From Nymphaea colorata (Eukaryota; Streptophyta; Magnoliopsida; Nymphaeales; Nymphaeaceae), in NCBI RefSeq assembly GCF_008831285.2, contig NW_022205016.1, forward strand, positions 1 to 12,607: 12,607 bases of DNA, in the 5' to 3' direction. The notes under the pieces were generated by a model that was not told the origin of the DNA, made no database searches, and worked only from the letters and a program-made list of their open reading frames with translations. This document shows positions 1 to 8,966 of the stretch, in pieces. Position 1 is the stretch's first letter; the number at the start of each line of letters is the position of its first letter. A program made the translations under genes and the position numbers.

Positions 1-96
1 AACCCCAACCCCAACCCCAACCCCAACCCCAACCCCAACCCCAACCCCAACCCCAACCCCAACCCCAACCCCAACCCCAACCCCAACCCCAACCCC
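1..96. repeat. Left telomere, (AACCCC)16
   Basis: Sixteen perfect AACCCC units run from base 1 to 96 with no variant repeat, then unique sequence begins (TATAGGC). This is the C-rich strand of a C4A2/G4T2 telomere, at the correct orientation for a left chromosome end. It lies only 48 bp beyond the stop codon of gene 1. Confidence 0.98.
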
Positions 97-144
97 TATA
101 GGCTAAATAAAATCTTTTTGTAGAGAAAATTAAGACAATATCAT

Positions 145-1202
145 TCACACATTATATGCTGGAGCTTTTGTCTTCTTCTCGTAACTCTCCAAAAGGGATT
201 GGTTCAACGATTTATTCGATTTTCCATGATAATTCGGCAAAATTTCAAGGTTCAGCTTGGGGATTTGATTTTAGGTGGAACCCTACTATTGAAAGCAGAA
301 GAATTGACGCTATTGCTGAGTGAATATGATCTTAGTTTTTAAGGCTCTTGCTTGATTTCGTTGGGAGTGCTGGTATTGTTGAACTTAGAAGAGATGTCCT
401 TGAGATAGCCATCATTTTCAAGAGTCTTCATCTCATTGGTCCGCTTCTCTATGACTGCTTGGGGATAGATGACTCGAATATCTTTCCTTTTCCTTCAATC
501 GGTTGCGAAGATGCTACTTTAATTCAAATATACTTAATTTTCTTAATTGCGTCAGCCAATTGCTGCTACAACTCCTTAATCTTCCTAATAACCTGCTATA
601 ACTAGTCATTTCTTGATCCGTTATTCTGTTGTCCCAGATTATGTAAAACTGAGTATGATGAGTTTTTGTTGATTGGCTGGCCTTGTTCTGAAGAGTAGGT
701 TTGAGCTGTATGTTCTCATCTGAATAGATTGATGATTACGATTGAGGGATTCAAATATTTCCTATTTGATGGTCTTGACGGATTTCATGATGTTTTCTTT
801 TGGTTTGAGTGAATTTTCCATGGGTTTGCTGTATGTGCTAATTTTTCTCTCATGGTGGGTATCCGGCTGTGTCTTTATCTTCTCATTTGAGGTCGGTTCG
901 TTGCTGTTGGTTGTGAATTTCTTGATGCATTCCCTGATGCTGCTATGGTACTTCTCATCCTCGAGTATTTTATCCATGAAATTGCTAATCCCCGAGGCAA
1001 AGGCATCATTATAATTTTTACCGTAACCGTTGACGGTGGTGTTACGATGCTCTATGGTTGTCTCGTAGCAGTTGAATGAAATCTTTTTAATGTTCTTTCT
1101 GATGTCTTGGACAAAGTAGTCCGAATAGAGCTCAAAGAATTGAATGAGGTCTTTTTATTTGAGAGAACTTATGATTAGTTTTAATTTTTTTTATTGGTAC
1201 AT
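145..1202 (-). CDS. Gene 1: unknown Lys/Asn/Ser-rich protein, about 300-330 aa, spliced
   Basis: No family recognised. The first ATG is at 1202-1200 (MYQQKKLKLI...), just after an AT-rich palindrome. The frame then runs openly to about 740 if TAA/TAG are sense, through a region with FFELYSDYF, HRNTTVNGYGKNYND and SNFMDKILEDEKYHSS. A 20-nt GT..AG candidate intron lies at 720-739, or a 25-nt version at 715-739. Between about 700 and 440 two frames both look protein-like. One carries a Gln/Lys coiled-coil stretch (RNDQLQQVIRKIKELQQQ), so the splicing there is unresolved. From about 440 to 310 the frame KTLENDGYLKDISSKFNNTS is convincing. A further candidate intron (256-281 or 286-308) leads to the last exon (LNLEILPNYHGKSNKSL), ending at TGA 147-145. 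The 3' UTR can be no longer than about 50 nt. Tandem with gene 2 upstream on the same strand. The span is well supported; the exact protein is not. Confidence 0.6.
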
Positions 1203-1208
1203 TTAACG

Positions 1209-1224
1209 AATATTAATTAATATT
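1209..1224. promoter_or_regulatory. AT palindrome immediately upstream of gene 1
   Basis: AATATTAATTAATATT is a perfect 16-nt palindrome placed 7 bp upstream of the gene 1 ATG, inside the 175-bp spacer between genes 2 and 1. Its position suggests a promoter or initiator role. This is inference, because AT-rich spacers produce such palindromes by chance. Confidence 0.25.
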
Positions 1225-1377
1225 AATTCAAGTTGGATCCCATCGTTAAATTGTAAAAACAACTTGGAGTTATTATAGAAGTTTATTATATGGCTTAAAG
1301 GAAAAATATATGATTATGATGCAAAGGAGACTCATTAAATATCTCATGGGTAAATCTAGCAGATATCTACACATCAA

Positions 1378-3436
1378 TCACAAGGTTGCTGCCTTCTCCA
1401 AGCTCAAAAGATAAGGCTTTGTCCTTTTACCCATTTATATCTGCTTCCTCAAAGTCTGGATTTGATTCACTTTCCATTTTTTCAAAAAGGAGAGACATTT
1501 ATTCAGAAGCACGGTTTGACCAAGCAAAATCTTCTTGTATTCAATCCTAAGCCCTATGGCAAGCCATTCCTCATAGCTTTTAGCTTCCTCATGTGCCTCC
1601 TCATCCTCTTCTAATGATGTCGTGAATTCCTTCTGAAGTAATTGACAAACTCTTGATAAAGTTCAAGAGTCTTTTGCTAGACCTATCGATCGAAGGGGAT
1701 GCATAACCTGCAATTCTTCCATTCCTTCTTAATCCACAAATAACATAGCTCCTGCAAATATTGATCAAATCTTTATTGATCCTAAAGCGTTTCAGTCTGA
1801 TCTATCGACTATTCAAATACGCTTCCTTCCTATTTCCACTTTAGACTAGCTTTGATGCAGGAACTTTGGATGTAATCTTTTCATCAAGCTTTATTTTGAA
1901 GCTAAAGGAGTCATATATGTTGTTTTGCATAATGAAGTTGTAACCAACAATAGGAATTTGTTGATCTTCGACCATAAAAGTTGTATATTTGTTCATTTTA
2001 ACGAATTATTTCCTTGGTATTCATAATGAAATAGGATTTGGCATGATTGGCAGAGTCAAACCATTAAAATTCTTGATCTTAGTCGAAACTATTCTGTTTA
2101 AATTTAGCTAGAGTCTTCATTTTTGTACATTTTTCTTATATCTCCATCTTCAAGGCCTCATTTTTATTGGAGGTAGTGATCTTATTCATTCTAGTCTTCT
2201 TCATCTGATTACTATGCATTGTCATAGTATAGTTTCCAAAGCTTTTTGACTTATTGTTTCTTTTTTGCCTCCGGTATGGCTCTTTGAAGATCATCAAGCT
2301 CGAATGATTCCTCGCTATGAACTCTTTCATAGACTTACTATTCATCAGTATCGTTATCTTCTGAGCATGATGACTCGTAGAAATGCAGATTTTTGAGTTT
2401 ATGAATGCCTGCCTTATATTGCTGGTGAAGAATATGATATTGCTTGCTTCTGATTTCGCTATTATTCTTCGGATTTGCTGGCTTAGAGCCTTCTGAACTG
2501 GATAGTTTTCACTTTGAATAGGATTTCTTGTGTTTTTAGATGAATCGGAGCTGCTTACTTTGGGTTATTTTCTCAAGCTTGCCAATTCATCGTTATTCAG
2601 GTTGAAAAACTCATCCTTAAGGATGGCTAAATTAACTTTGCTTCTAAACTTAAGCTATTTGCATGCGCTATTCTTCTCTAGATCGATATTGGTACAAAAT
2701 GATTCAGGAATCGGATATTACCGTGGTTAAGAGAGTCAGCCATAGGGATGAGGGAAATTGAGGCAACGACCATCCGAATGCTCTTGTCGTAATGAAGAAT
2801 ATGCTCTTCAAACAGTGCCCTGTAGTCGGTGTTTGAGATGTTTTGAGGGAATACGTGCTCATTCGATCGGAAATTCTTAAAAAGTTCATGAACTAATGTT
2901 CAATTTCTTCTTGCACTCCTTTGAATCCTCTTACAACGCCTCTATGCTCCACTTTATAGGCTGCCATATTGACCATCCACTAAGGTAGCTTGACGTGCAA
3001 TCGAAAAATACGGGTGGTAGAATGACTTTTCTCCTTTCATGAGTTCATGCACCACATACAGGATTAGAATCTTGAGTGCATAGTCGTCCTTTTTCCCATA
3101 GGCAAGCAAATGATTATTGATGATTGTGTTCAGATCCTTGTTCTATTTTGCCTTGTCAACAGTGATCAACAATTGATACGGGACTGCAACGACAGCTTTT
3201 CCCTTCTAGATTGGCTTTATCGCGCTGACTCCGACGATGCCATGCGGTGGGCTTCCAAAGTAGGATGGGTATCTAATGCGCGGATCGATGATGACTCCGT
3301 TCTCTTTGAGCCAGTTTTTATATTTGACGTAGAGGGGAGAACTGTCGAGCTTTAAGGTTTCTTCGTGATTATAGGGAAGCTCAGTGAATTTCACCTAATC
3401 CTCATAATCTTTGTCAATTGATTTGTTTGACTTCAT
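1378..3436 (-). CDS. Gene 2: SET-domain lysine methyltransferase (Rubisco LSMT / SETD3-SETD4 type) with substrate-binding C-terminus
   Basis: Likely a SAM-dependent methyltransferase acting on a protein side chain. ATG 3436-3434 starts MKSNKSIDKDYED. Family features in order: YKNWLKENG and VGVSAIKPIQKGKAVVAVP (SET start); DDYALKILILYVVHE and FYHPYFSIA; KWSIEALQED; the core LIPMADSLNHGN (2717-2752); the post-insert motif NEQIYNFYGRRS (1962-1997), then NKFLLL, YNFIMQNNIYDS; and the Rubis-subs-bind signature TTSLEEDE (1600-1623) with IEYKKILLGQ. TGA is at 1380-1378. A Lys/Ser/Asp-rich insertion (about 2130-2620) splits the SET domain after the NH motif; the family has an insert here, but this one is low in complexity. 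Four 20-22-nt GT..AG introns restore frame (2961-2980, 2676-2695, 2493-2512, 2191-2212), and one more is likely at 1839-1864. Further -1 breaks near 2880-2905, 1943-1965 and 1633 have no intron explanation. They could be consensus errors, or the gene could be decaying. Substrate cannot be read from sequence. Confidence 0.85.
2191..2212 (-). other. Intron of gene 2, 22 nt
   Basis: On the minus strand it begins GTAATCAG and ends GACTAG. Removal joins KLWKLYYDNA to the frame that carries the SET motif NEQIYNFYG and bypasses the in-frame TGA downstream. Confidence 0.65.
2493..2512 (-). other. Intron of gene 2, 20 nt
   Basis: GTGAAAACTATCCAGTTCAG on the minus strand. Removal joins SSKNTRNPIQ to GSKPANPKNNSEI and bypasses a TGA in the downstream frame. 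Confidence 0.65.
2676..2695 (-). other. Intron of gene 2, 20 nt
   Basis: GTACCAATATCGATCTAGAG on the minus strand. It links the exon with LIPMADSLNHGN to the Lys-rich insert (KFRSKVNLAILKDEFF). Confidence 0.5.
2961..2980 (-). other. Intron of gene 2, 20 nt
   Basis: GTGGATGGTCAATATGGCAG on the minus strand. Splicing joins HPYFSIARQATL to PIKWSIEALQED, which recreates the W-x-x-E-x-L pattern found at this point in the SETD3/LSMT family. Confidence 0.75.
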
Positions 3437-3993
3437 TTATTTAAATATAATCAAAAGTCAATTTGAATATTTAATTACTTCGTATTAAAAATAATCATGA
3501 AAATCATAAAAATCCAAAGTGATGTTTAATATCAACAGATTAAAACCAATAAGAACCTTTTTGATATATTTCTTTGATGCTTTAACCAAAAAGACATCAT
3601 GGAGATCAGCAAATTATTGTAAATTTATTCTTAGAAGAACTGCGTTAATCGGGAGTCTCAATCAACTTCTTTTTTTTATTCAACAATTCTTTGTATGTTT
3701 ACATGTATTACACTGATTAATGATAGATAAATAGTTCAATAGCAATCGAAAAGCTGTTGATTCATCCTGCCCTGTACCTGCAGCGAATTTATGATCTTCT
3801 CTATTCTCTTTTTCTAAAATAATTAAGAAACGCCTAGATAATTAATCCGACAAATTATGATATTCACATCCTTCCTTATGTTGATTTATTCTTTATTTCC
3901 TCGTTTCCACCGATATGGGAAAAGTATTTCGGTGTTTCTTTTATTGGCGAGTCTTCGATAATTATATTTAGGTTAAGTCAGCGATCATTCTAA
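3437..3993. promoter_or_regulatory. Divergent AT-rich spacer between genes 2 and 3
   Basis: This 557-bp spacer separates two divergently read genes and should contain both promoters. It is AT-rich and has no convincing coding stretch. The only uninterrupted reading is a 64-codon plus-strand ORF (3522-3716) of hydrophobic composition, not supported enough to call. No tRNA or tandem repeat was seen. No defined promoter motif can be named. Confidence 0.5.
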
Positions 3994-4754
3994 ATGATAG
4001 TCCGCAATCCCAACAAAGATATCATCTACGAATCCGAGGAAATCAAAGGAGAGGGGTGCTGCTTCAGCGATGTGACCAACAAGCAAAGAGAACCATATCT
4101 CATGAATCCCTCCAGAATAAGAGTCTATTCCGAACCCAAAGAGTCCAAATCCAGGAAAATTGGCCTTGTTACGCCCAAGAAAGGCTTATCTCATGGCAAA
4201 GAGACAAGCAACACTAGTGGAAGCCTCAGCCATGAAAAAATGCCCCCACAGTATCACTAAAAGATCGGAATTCCCAAATCGATCGTGACCTTTAACTATA
4301 ACTCCAAAGTCACCACATAGAAGAGTTCACTCAAGAACTCAAAAATAGCCCTAAATAGCAACTTCAAGCAAAATAAAATGAGTAGCGAGAAGTACCAGCA
4401 GAGGATCCCGCCCTGCAATAAAATTCAAGTCTGTGTTAAAAGTAAGGAAGCGAGCCATCAACGGCAAGGTTACTTGGTATTGACTATATTTCCTAGATAT
4501 CTTTGGTATCTGAGGAATTCATCTCTCAAGGATCGGCCACCAATATTGTGAATCTACTTAATAATCAATAAAAAATAATAAACCATGGAAATGGTGGCCA
4601 ATCATATAGAAGTAGTCAACCTTAAACCTTGAAACAGTATATATATTCAAACTGTTTCGAAGAAAGAGAAAGGAAGAATCCAGTTTAACGGATTATGGAC
4701 CGAAAGAGATATGAGGTGAAGGCTGAGAATCGAAAGAAAAAGATAGTGACATGA
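3994..4754 (+). CDS. Gene 3: unknown basic protein, 246 aa, one intron
   Basis: No family recognised. ATG 3994 opens MIVRNPNKDIIYESEEIKGE; the codon just before it is TAA, which is sense here, so a start further upstream cannot be excluded. The frame crosses TAA at 4258 and several TAG codons. A 20-nt intron at 4477-4496 must be removed; unspliced, the frame stops at TGA 4549. Spliced, it runs SLVSEEFISQGSATNIVNLL and ends DRKRYEVKAENRKKKIVT at TGA 4752-4754. The spliced length of 741 nt is a whole number of codons. The protein is rich in Lys, Ser and Asn, with a basic C-terminus and many S/T-P-like sites (LVTPKKG, IPKSIV), which would suit a disordered or nucleic-acid/cytoskeleton-binding role (inference). 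It converges on gene 4 with a 13-bp gap. Confidence 0.75.
4477..4496 (+). other. Intron of gene 3, 20 nt
   Basis: GTATTGACTATATTTCCTAG. It falls between TTG and ATA at phase 0, shifts into a frame with 86 further codons, and removes the premature TGA at 4549. Confidence 0.8.
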
Positions 4755-4767
4755 TCATGCATTTAAT

Positions 4768-6450
4768 TCATTCGTGGTCTATTGCCATCATAGGTGATTG
4801 ATTGTGAATAAAATTGGTCAGTATCATCAACTCCTCAATTAAGCTTACTGCTGGCCTGCCTCCTCCTCGGAGACTGGCTGAATTTTATATCTTTGCATCC
4901 GAGCGCTCTATTATGCCGCTCATCAGCACACTCATTCGCTAGGATTCCTCTCTCTATAATTGCTATGCTCTGCTTGAATCGTATCTGCGAGAGATTTGCT
5001 TCAAAGGGTCTTATTAGAAATCAGCGATGCCGAATTGAGCACGCATGTCGAAATTAACGTCTCTGAACTTTTACATGTTGTTGAGACTGGCGATCGGCTA
5101 CATCATCACAGAACTGCTTCTTTTCTGCAGTAAATCGGCATTTTTGATGACCAAGGGATGAAAGGGATCAATTGACATCAGTTTTTTAGTTTTTGTAGAT
5201 GCTTTGCTATTTTTACTTTAAAGCTACACTTTTGCCATTTATTTCATCTTACGGCGAGATTCCAGCTATGATTTACTTATTATTCAAGCTTCCTTGGAGC
5301 GGTTTCAGCTTAAATGAGTATTTTAAGTTTTGCGAATCAATTCTAAAATTATTTTCTATAGGAATGAAATGGGTTGTGAAGTAACTTATTCTTTTCATTT
5401 TTGGCCTAAATCTTACTCAGAAGCAATTATTTCTTTACTTACAAAGGCTCGTTAGACTCATATAGGATTTATGGCACTTTTCAAGAGAAGCATGAACTCA
5501 GGATAATGGAGGTCTCTGGTAGTGGAACACATGCGTACATACAGATTATGGAGCCGTTTTTGATCTTTTGATTTTTCGGGAAAGATTTAATATTCTTTGA
5601 GAAAATGAACCAGTTTTTGATAATTGATGGTCTGAGATTCATGCTAAATTCTCTCAAAGCTTGCCTTTACTCCAGTCAATGATTTTGCCTCGCGTAGAAC
5701 TCGAAAAGCAACTTGAAATTTATCTCCTTACGGGCTCTTGATGCCTATGTCTTAGATTTGCAGGACTTGATGTTTATCTTCTCCTTTTGGTAGAAACAAG
5801 CGGGGCAACCTTTTCCTTCGCTACTTGATTGCTAAATCTTAGATTTTCTTTTTATATAGTTAGATTTTTGTGCTTATCTCCAACGATTATTTTGCATTCA
5901 AGGTCGATGCAGCTAACATTTCCTCCAATTTTTTAATTTCATTCTGGTATCCCTATCTAAGCAGTGGATTTTCTGTTCATCATGTATAAACTCGTTATCC
6001 AGGAACGCACTTTCCCCAAGCAGAGGGGCTACTTCGCTTTTGCTATTTTCGATTTTAGTATTTTCCACTTTTACATTTGGATTTCCACTTTCTATTGTAC
6101 GACTGTCGGCGGTTCTACGCTGATGGACTTGTCAGTTGCAAGCCAATACTAGATATACTCTTAGATGTCTTCAAAGGTGAATTTGATCCGATACAGGTAA
6201 AACTTGCCTTTCTTGCCTTGAGTAGTGGTCCGGTAGTACTGTTCAATTATCTTTTCAGTATGCGGCTGGTTTTCATCATCACGAAAGAAGTCCTTACCAT
6301 CTCGTGCGAATTTATATTCTCGATCTTGAAGATCTCCTGCAGGAAGGCGTGCAGATTGGTGGCTTATATTTTGCCCTCTTTAGAGTGAGTCTTAAAGAGC
6401 TAGCCTATCCTTGCTTTATTCTTATCGATGTATTGACTGACAATCTTCAT
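4768..6450 (-). CDS. Gene 4: unknown protein, about 530-560 aa
   Basis: No family recognised. ATG 6450-6448 starts MKIVSQYIDKNKARIGQLFK, followed by HSKEGKIQATNLHAFLQ. A frame change near 6325 leads into DREYKFARDGKDFFRDDENQ, EKIIEQYYRTT, KGKFYLYRIKFTFEDI and EYIQYWLATDKS. After a likely 26-nt intron near 6110-6140 the frame reads ENSKSEVAPLLGESAFLDNE. Then come a Lys-rich helical part, a Cys pair in KGCPACFYQKEK (5790-5820), and ERIQHESQTINYQKLVHFLKE with LHYPEFMLLLKSA, whose spacing recalls degenerate EF-hand-like helices (weak). The C-terminus is clear: FHPLVIKNADLLQKRS, FDMRAQFGIADF, SASLRGGGRPAVSLIEEL, ending at TGA 4770-4768. Several exon joints are unresolved. It is divergent from gene 5 and convergent with gene 3. 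Confidence 0.6.
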
Positions 6451-6573
6451 CGCAATAATATTATGCAGAATAAAAGTAAATAAAGGTAGGTAGAGGGTGG
6501 GTCAGATGGAGAGGATATTGGATCCATATGGTGCATTTATATTTGCAGGCATGGACTTATATTTATTATAAGG
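6451..6573. promoter_or_regulatory. Divergent promoter spacer, genes 4 and 5
   Basis: Only 123 bp separate the two divergent start codons, so both promoters must lie here or extend into the coding regions. A short ATG at 6551 opens an eight-codon reading that ends at a TGA overlapping the gene 5 start; it could be an upstream ORF or chance. Confidence 0.35.
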
Positions 6574-7404
6574 ATGAACACGGAGAGTATGATCAATTCA
6601 ATCTATAACCCCAAGCGAAAATCAAAAGAAATGGTAATCCTGCCAAAGATATTCAAAGGCTAGGCCACACCGCCCTAGAGCAGAGCCTTCCCTCGCGGCG
6701 CCACCCGCAAGTACAACCAGCAAAACATCTTCAAAATTTAAGATGAAAAACGCCAAAAAGTCAAGCTCCATATCGAGGAGGAAAGATTGCGAGAGTTACG
6801 CGGGAAGGAGTGCTAAGAATTGTAGGCGAGGATAGCGGATATGCTGAGAAAGCATCAGGAAGAACTAAAATAAATCGAGCAGGTAAATCCATAGTAATCA
6901 AGAGTGAGAAATAGATTGCGAGCAAATCGACGGAACCAAACAGTCCCACTATCAGATCAAATTGAACATATGGGAACTGAAAATTAGATCATGGACCTCA
7001 ATGGCATGCTGCAGGAAGAGGAAGCATAATTCAAAAGATTGGAAGCCCTGGTGCCTTTAGATGAGGGGGAATACGCAGAGATAGATGATCCTGATGAGCA
7101 GGAAGGACTTTTGGTTGATGGATAGCTCGCAGAGGAGGAGCAGTATGAGCTGGAAGAGGGGGCTGAGGAGAATCAGAGCATGAACATCTTGCACAGTCTT
7201 TCCCAAGAGGCCAACCTTGAATCTAACTAATTTGATTCGTTCTATTATCATCCATGTGAAACTCTTAAAAATCATCAAACATATAGCAAAAATCATGTAG
7301 GTATGGTCACACTTGCTTTCGAGCTGCTCTAAGTGAGCGTTGATCATTTTCAAATTGTTTTGCAAGTGTTAGAAGTAATCTTTGTTGTATTTGTATGGTC
7401 CTGA
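6574..7404 (+). CDS. Gene 5: coiled-coil protein with acidic C-terminal half, up to 276 aa
   Basis: No family recognised. ATG 6574 begins MNTESMINSIYNPKRKSKEM, then a basic Pro/Gln segment (IFKGQATPPQSRAFPRGATR). A charged helix follows that should form coiled coil (KLHIEEERLRELRGKE, IADMLRKHQEELKQIEQ). The second half is strongly acidic (LDEGEYAEIDDPDEQEG, LAEEEQYELEEGAEENQ). The frame passes five TAA/TAG codons without a TGA until 7402-7404. A 20- or 22-nt GTAAATCC..AG candidate at 6881 shifts frame and is not needed. The last part (after about 7230) overlaps sequence that reads better as gene 6 on the other strand, so the true end may be near 7230 through an unseen frame change. Confidence 0.65.
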
Positions 7405-7647
7405 TTGCGACCGATGCTTCAAGAAGGAAGTTTCCTCTTTGGAGCTCTCGGGAAGAAGTGCTCCACAGCCTAATTGAGTCCTTCAACAGCACTCGAAATT
7501 GTGTTTCTAAATCAATTAGATATTACTGCCTCGTTTTTTACTGTTATCTTTTCTATTGGACTGCCTTCGCCACCATTGCAGTAAGGGAGCTTGATAATTT
7601 TCGGAAGCTGGGTCGTAGAAAGACATGGCGAGGACAGGACGCATCAT
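7230..7647 (-). CDS. Gene 6: small unknown protein, about 120-140 aa
   Basis: No family recognised. Two ATGs open at 7647 and 7644 (MMRPVLAMSFYDPASENYQ). A textbook 20-nt intron (GTAATATCTAATTGATTTAG on the minus strand) lies at 7507-7526 and contains a TGA. Downstream the best local readings are NTISSAVEGLNQAVEHFF, then SSKEETSFLKHRSQSGPYKY, then NKDYFQHLQNNLKMINAHLE, a helical stretch. The C-terminus is ambiguous. One frame gives a hydrophobic run (TYMIFAICLMIFKSFTWMII) that could be a tail anchor; the frame one base back gives an acidic tail (YMFDDFQEFHMDDNRTNQIS). The left boundary is approximate because no TGA can be fixed. It is divergent from gene 7 and collides with the 3' end of gene 5. 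Confidence 0.5.
7507..7526 (-). other. Candidate intron of gene 6, 20 nt
   Basis: GTAATATCTAATTGATTTAG on the minus strand: same length and ends as the introns of genes 3 and 7, with a TGA inside. The frame downstream needs one more unexplained shift, so the reading is less secure than in genes 3 and 7. Confidence 0.6.
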
Positions 7648-7800
7648 TATAATGTTCAAATTAAATAGTATATAATCATCCACCACCACCAATAAAATAA
7701 CGCTAGGCTTAAAAAAGGTCAAAACGAATATGACAATTGACAACTTCCAAGGGCTTTCTTTTGTAAATAATAATAATAATGATAACGTCACTAAGCGAAG
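7648..7800. promoter_or_regulatory. Divergent promoter spacer, genes 6 and 7
   Basis: This 153-bp AT-rich spacer lies between divergent starts. It contains TATATAAT (plus strand 7669-7676; ATTATATA on the minus strand), about 22-29 bp upstream of the gene 6 ATG, and a run of TAA/TAAT repeats just ahead of gene 7. An in-frame TGA at 7786-7788 supports ATG 7801 as the gene 7 start. Promoter function is inferred from position only. Confidence 0.4.
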
Positions 7801-8951
7801 ATGTGGGACGCACCCATAGACGCCAACAAATCACTCCTCTCGACGTGGCTTACCACCAGCTCAATGAATTCATCGATGTCCCTCACTTCTCACTTAGAAA
7901 TAAACGACAAAATCAATAATCGGCTGCAACTTGTCCAGCAAGTCTATGTCGAAGACTATAAGGACCAAACTAGCGTTATGAAAGAGGAATTAGATAGGCT
8001 CAGGGCTATCCTCGACACAGAATTGGTCCAGCAACGATGTAAACCTAAAATAAAATAGCTAATGAAAAAATGTTATTGCTTGAAGAGGAGAGGGACTTCT
8101 TTAGAGCACAGGTCTTGAAATTGAACTCTGAGGTCAATCACTACGTCGAAGAGAACAAACAATTGAAGAAAAAGATCGCTGATATCGAAGTATAGACTGC
8201 GAACTATAAGGCCATCTCTATAAGTAAGTTTCATAGAATGTAGACCACGAGAAAAGGATAATGAAGTTGCAGAAATAACTCACACAAATGGCCAATTTCA
8301 AGCGACAATCATCTGCTCCCATCCTTCCTCAATTCAAGACTCAGGAGAACTCATTACTTAAAGAAAAATAAAAGGAATAAGAGGAAAATAATGATGCAAG
8401 GCAATAGACCGTAACCAGTCATGTCAACTTCATCGAAAGAGTATTTTTCGATTGATATGTAGAGACCAGCTTTAACATTGAGGGCCAAATCATTATCGAA
8501 ACACGAAAGTGCAACCAAAGCCACCATAAGAAGATATGAGTAATCTAATGGAAGGTAATTCATCATCGATGAATGCATCAAAGAAATAAAAAAATAGATC
8601 TTCTACCGCACTCACGACCAAAAAGGATTCAAAGATTTGCCATTCGACGAGTTCGGAAAAGTAGAATTTGAAAGGTTCACCAGGACAGATAAAAAACAAC
8701 TTATCCAATCCTTACTCTCCAATGATAGAATACTTCAATAATTCAATGAGTTTTTATTCAATAGAAACTCACAAACCACACAGACAACTGCCAGCAGAAT
8801 GCTAAAGACTAAGATTGGAGATGATAAGTTCAATGAAAAGTTTTTATCCGACCTCAAACGGTCCTTCAGCAAGAAGATATATGATCTAAAGACCAACCCG
8901 ATACTGCTGCACTAGTAGAGCAGCAATAAAAAAAGAGTTGATTATGAATGA
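7801..8951 (+). CDS. Gene 7: coiled-coil protein, 362 aa, three micro-introns
   Basis: No family recognised. This is the cleanest gene model in the window: ATG 7801, exons 7801-8038, 8059-8223, 8244-8440 and 8463-8951, total 1089 nt, ending at TGA 8949-8951. The N-terminus is MWDAPIDANKSLLSTWLTTS, Ser/Thr-rich for about 35 residues. Residues about 40-190 form charged helix with coiled-coil character (KEELDRLRAILDTEL, MLLLEEERDFFRAQVLKL, HYVEENKQLKKKIADI). The C-terminal half is basic and probably folded in part (FIIDECIKEIKKQIFYRTHD, KGFKDLPFDEFGKVEFERF, FLSDLKRSFSKKIYDLK). TAA/TAG sense codons occur throughout. It converges on gene 8 with a 15-bp gap. A structural or ciliary role is possible but not shown. 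Confidence 0.85.
8039..8058 (+). other. Intron 1 of gene 7, 20 nt
   Basis: GTAAACCTAAAATAAAATAG. Phase 1; removal joins LDTELVQQR to SNEKMLLLEEERDFF. Confidence 0.9.
8224..8243 (+). other. Intron 2 of gene 7, 20 nt
   Basis: GTAAGTTTCATAGAATGTAG. Phase 1; removal joins NYKAISI to NHEKRIMKLQ. Confidence 0.9.
8441..8462 (+). other. Intron 3 of gene 7, 22 nt
   Basis: It begins GTATTTTTCG and ends ATATGTAG, with a TGA inside that would otherwise end the protein. Phase 0; removal joins HVNFIER to RPALTLRAKS and leaves an open frame of 162 codons. Confidence 0.8.
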
Positions 8952-8966
8952 ATTGAATATTTTTCA

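Noticed and set aside
1-96. CRISPR array or simple microsatellite for the terminal repeats
   Set aside because: There are no spacers, the repeats are strictly terminal, and the C-rich/G-rich strand orientation at the two ends is that of telomeres.
348-605. Plus-strand ORF of 85 codons antisense to gene 1
   Set aside because: It depends on a non-ATG start and is the mirror of the minus-strand frame KTLENDGYLKDISSKF. Its end is a TAG, which is a sense codon here.
742-1014. Plus-strand hydrophobic ORF antisense to gene 1
   Set aside because: It is Leu/Phe/Ser-rich because it is the reverse of a Lys/Glu/Asn-rich coding exon on the minus strand; the antisense frame is better protein and has a proper ATG.
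2883-2905. A +1 programmed frameshift of the Euplotes type at the TCA-TGA site in gene 2
   Set aside because: The same join can be made by two -1 steps that give a more family-like sequence (EHQFMNFFKNFRSNEHVF), matching the -1 direction seen elsewhere; the Euplotes signal is AAA-TAA/TAG, absent here.
3522-3716. Possible 64-codon plus-strand gene (MFNINRLKPIRTFLIYFF...) in the gene 2/3 spacer, ending at TGA
   Set aside because: With only one stop codon, 65-codon open frames are expected by chance in AT-rich DNA. It contains none of the TAA/TAG codons that real genes here are full of, and there is no flanking support.
5199-6388. Hydrophobic plus-strand ORFs (e.g. 5199-5384, 5964-6152, 6077-6388)
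   Set aside because: They are shadows of gene 4, which reads openly on the minus strand with Lys/Glu/Gln-rich protein.
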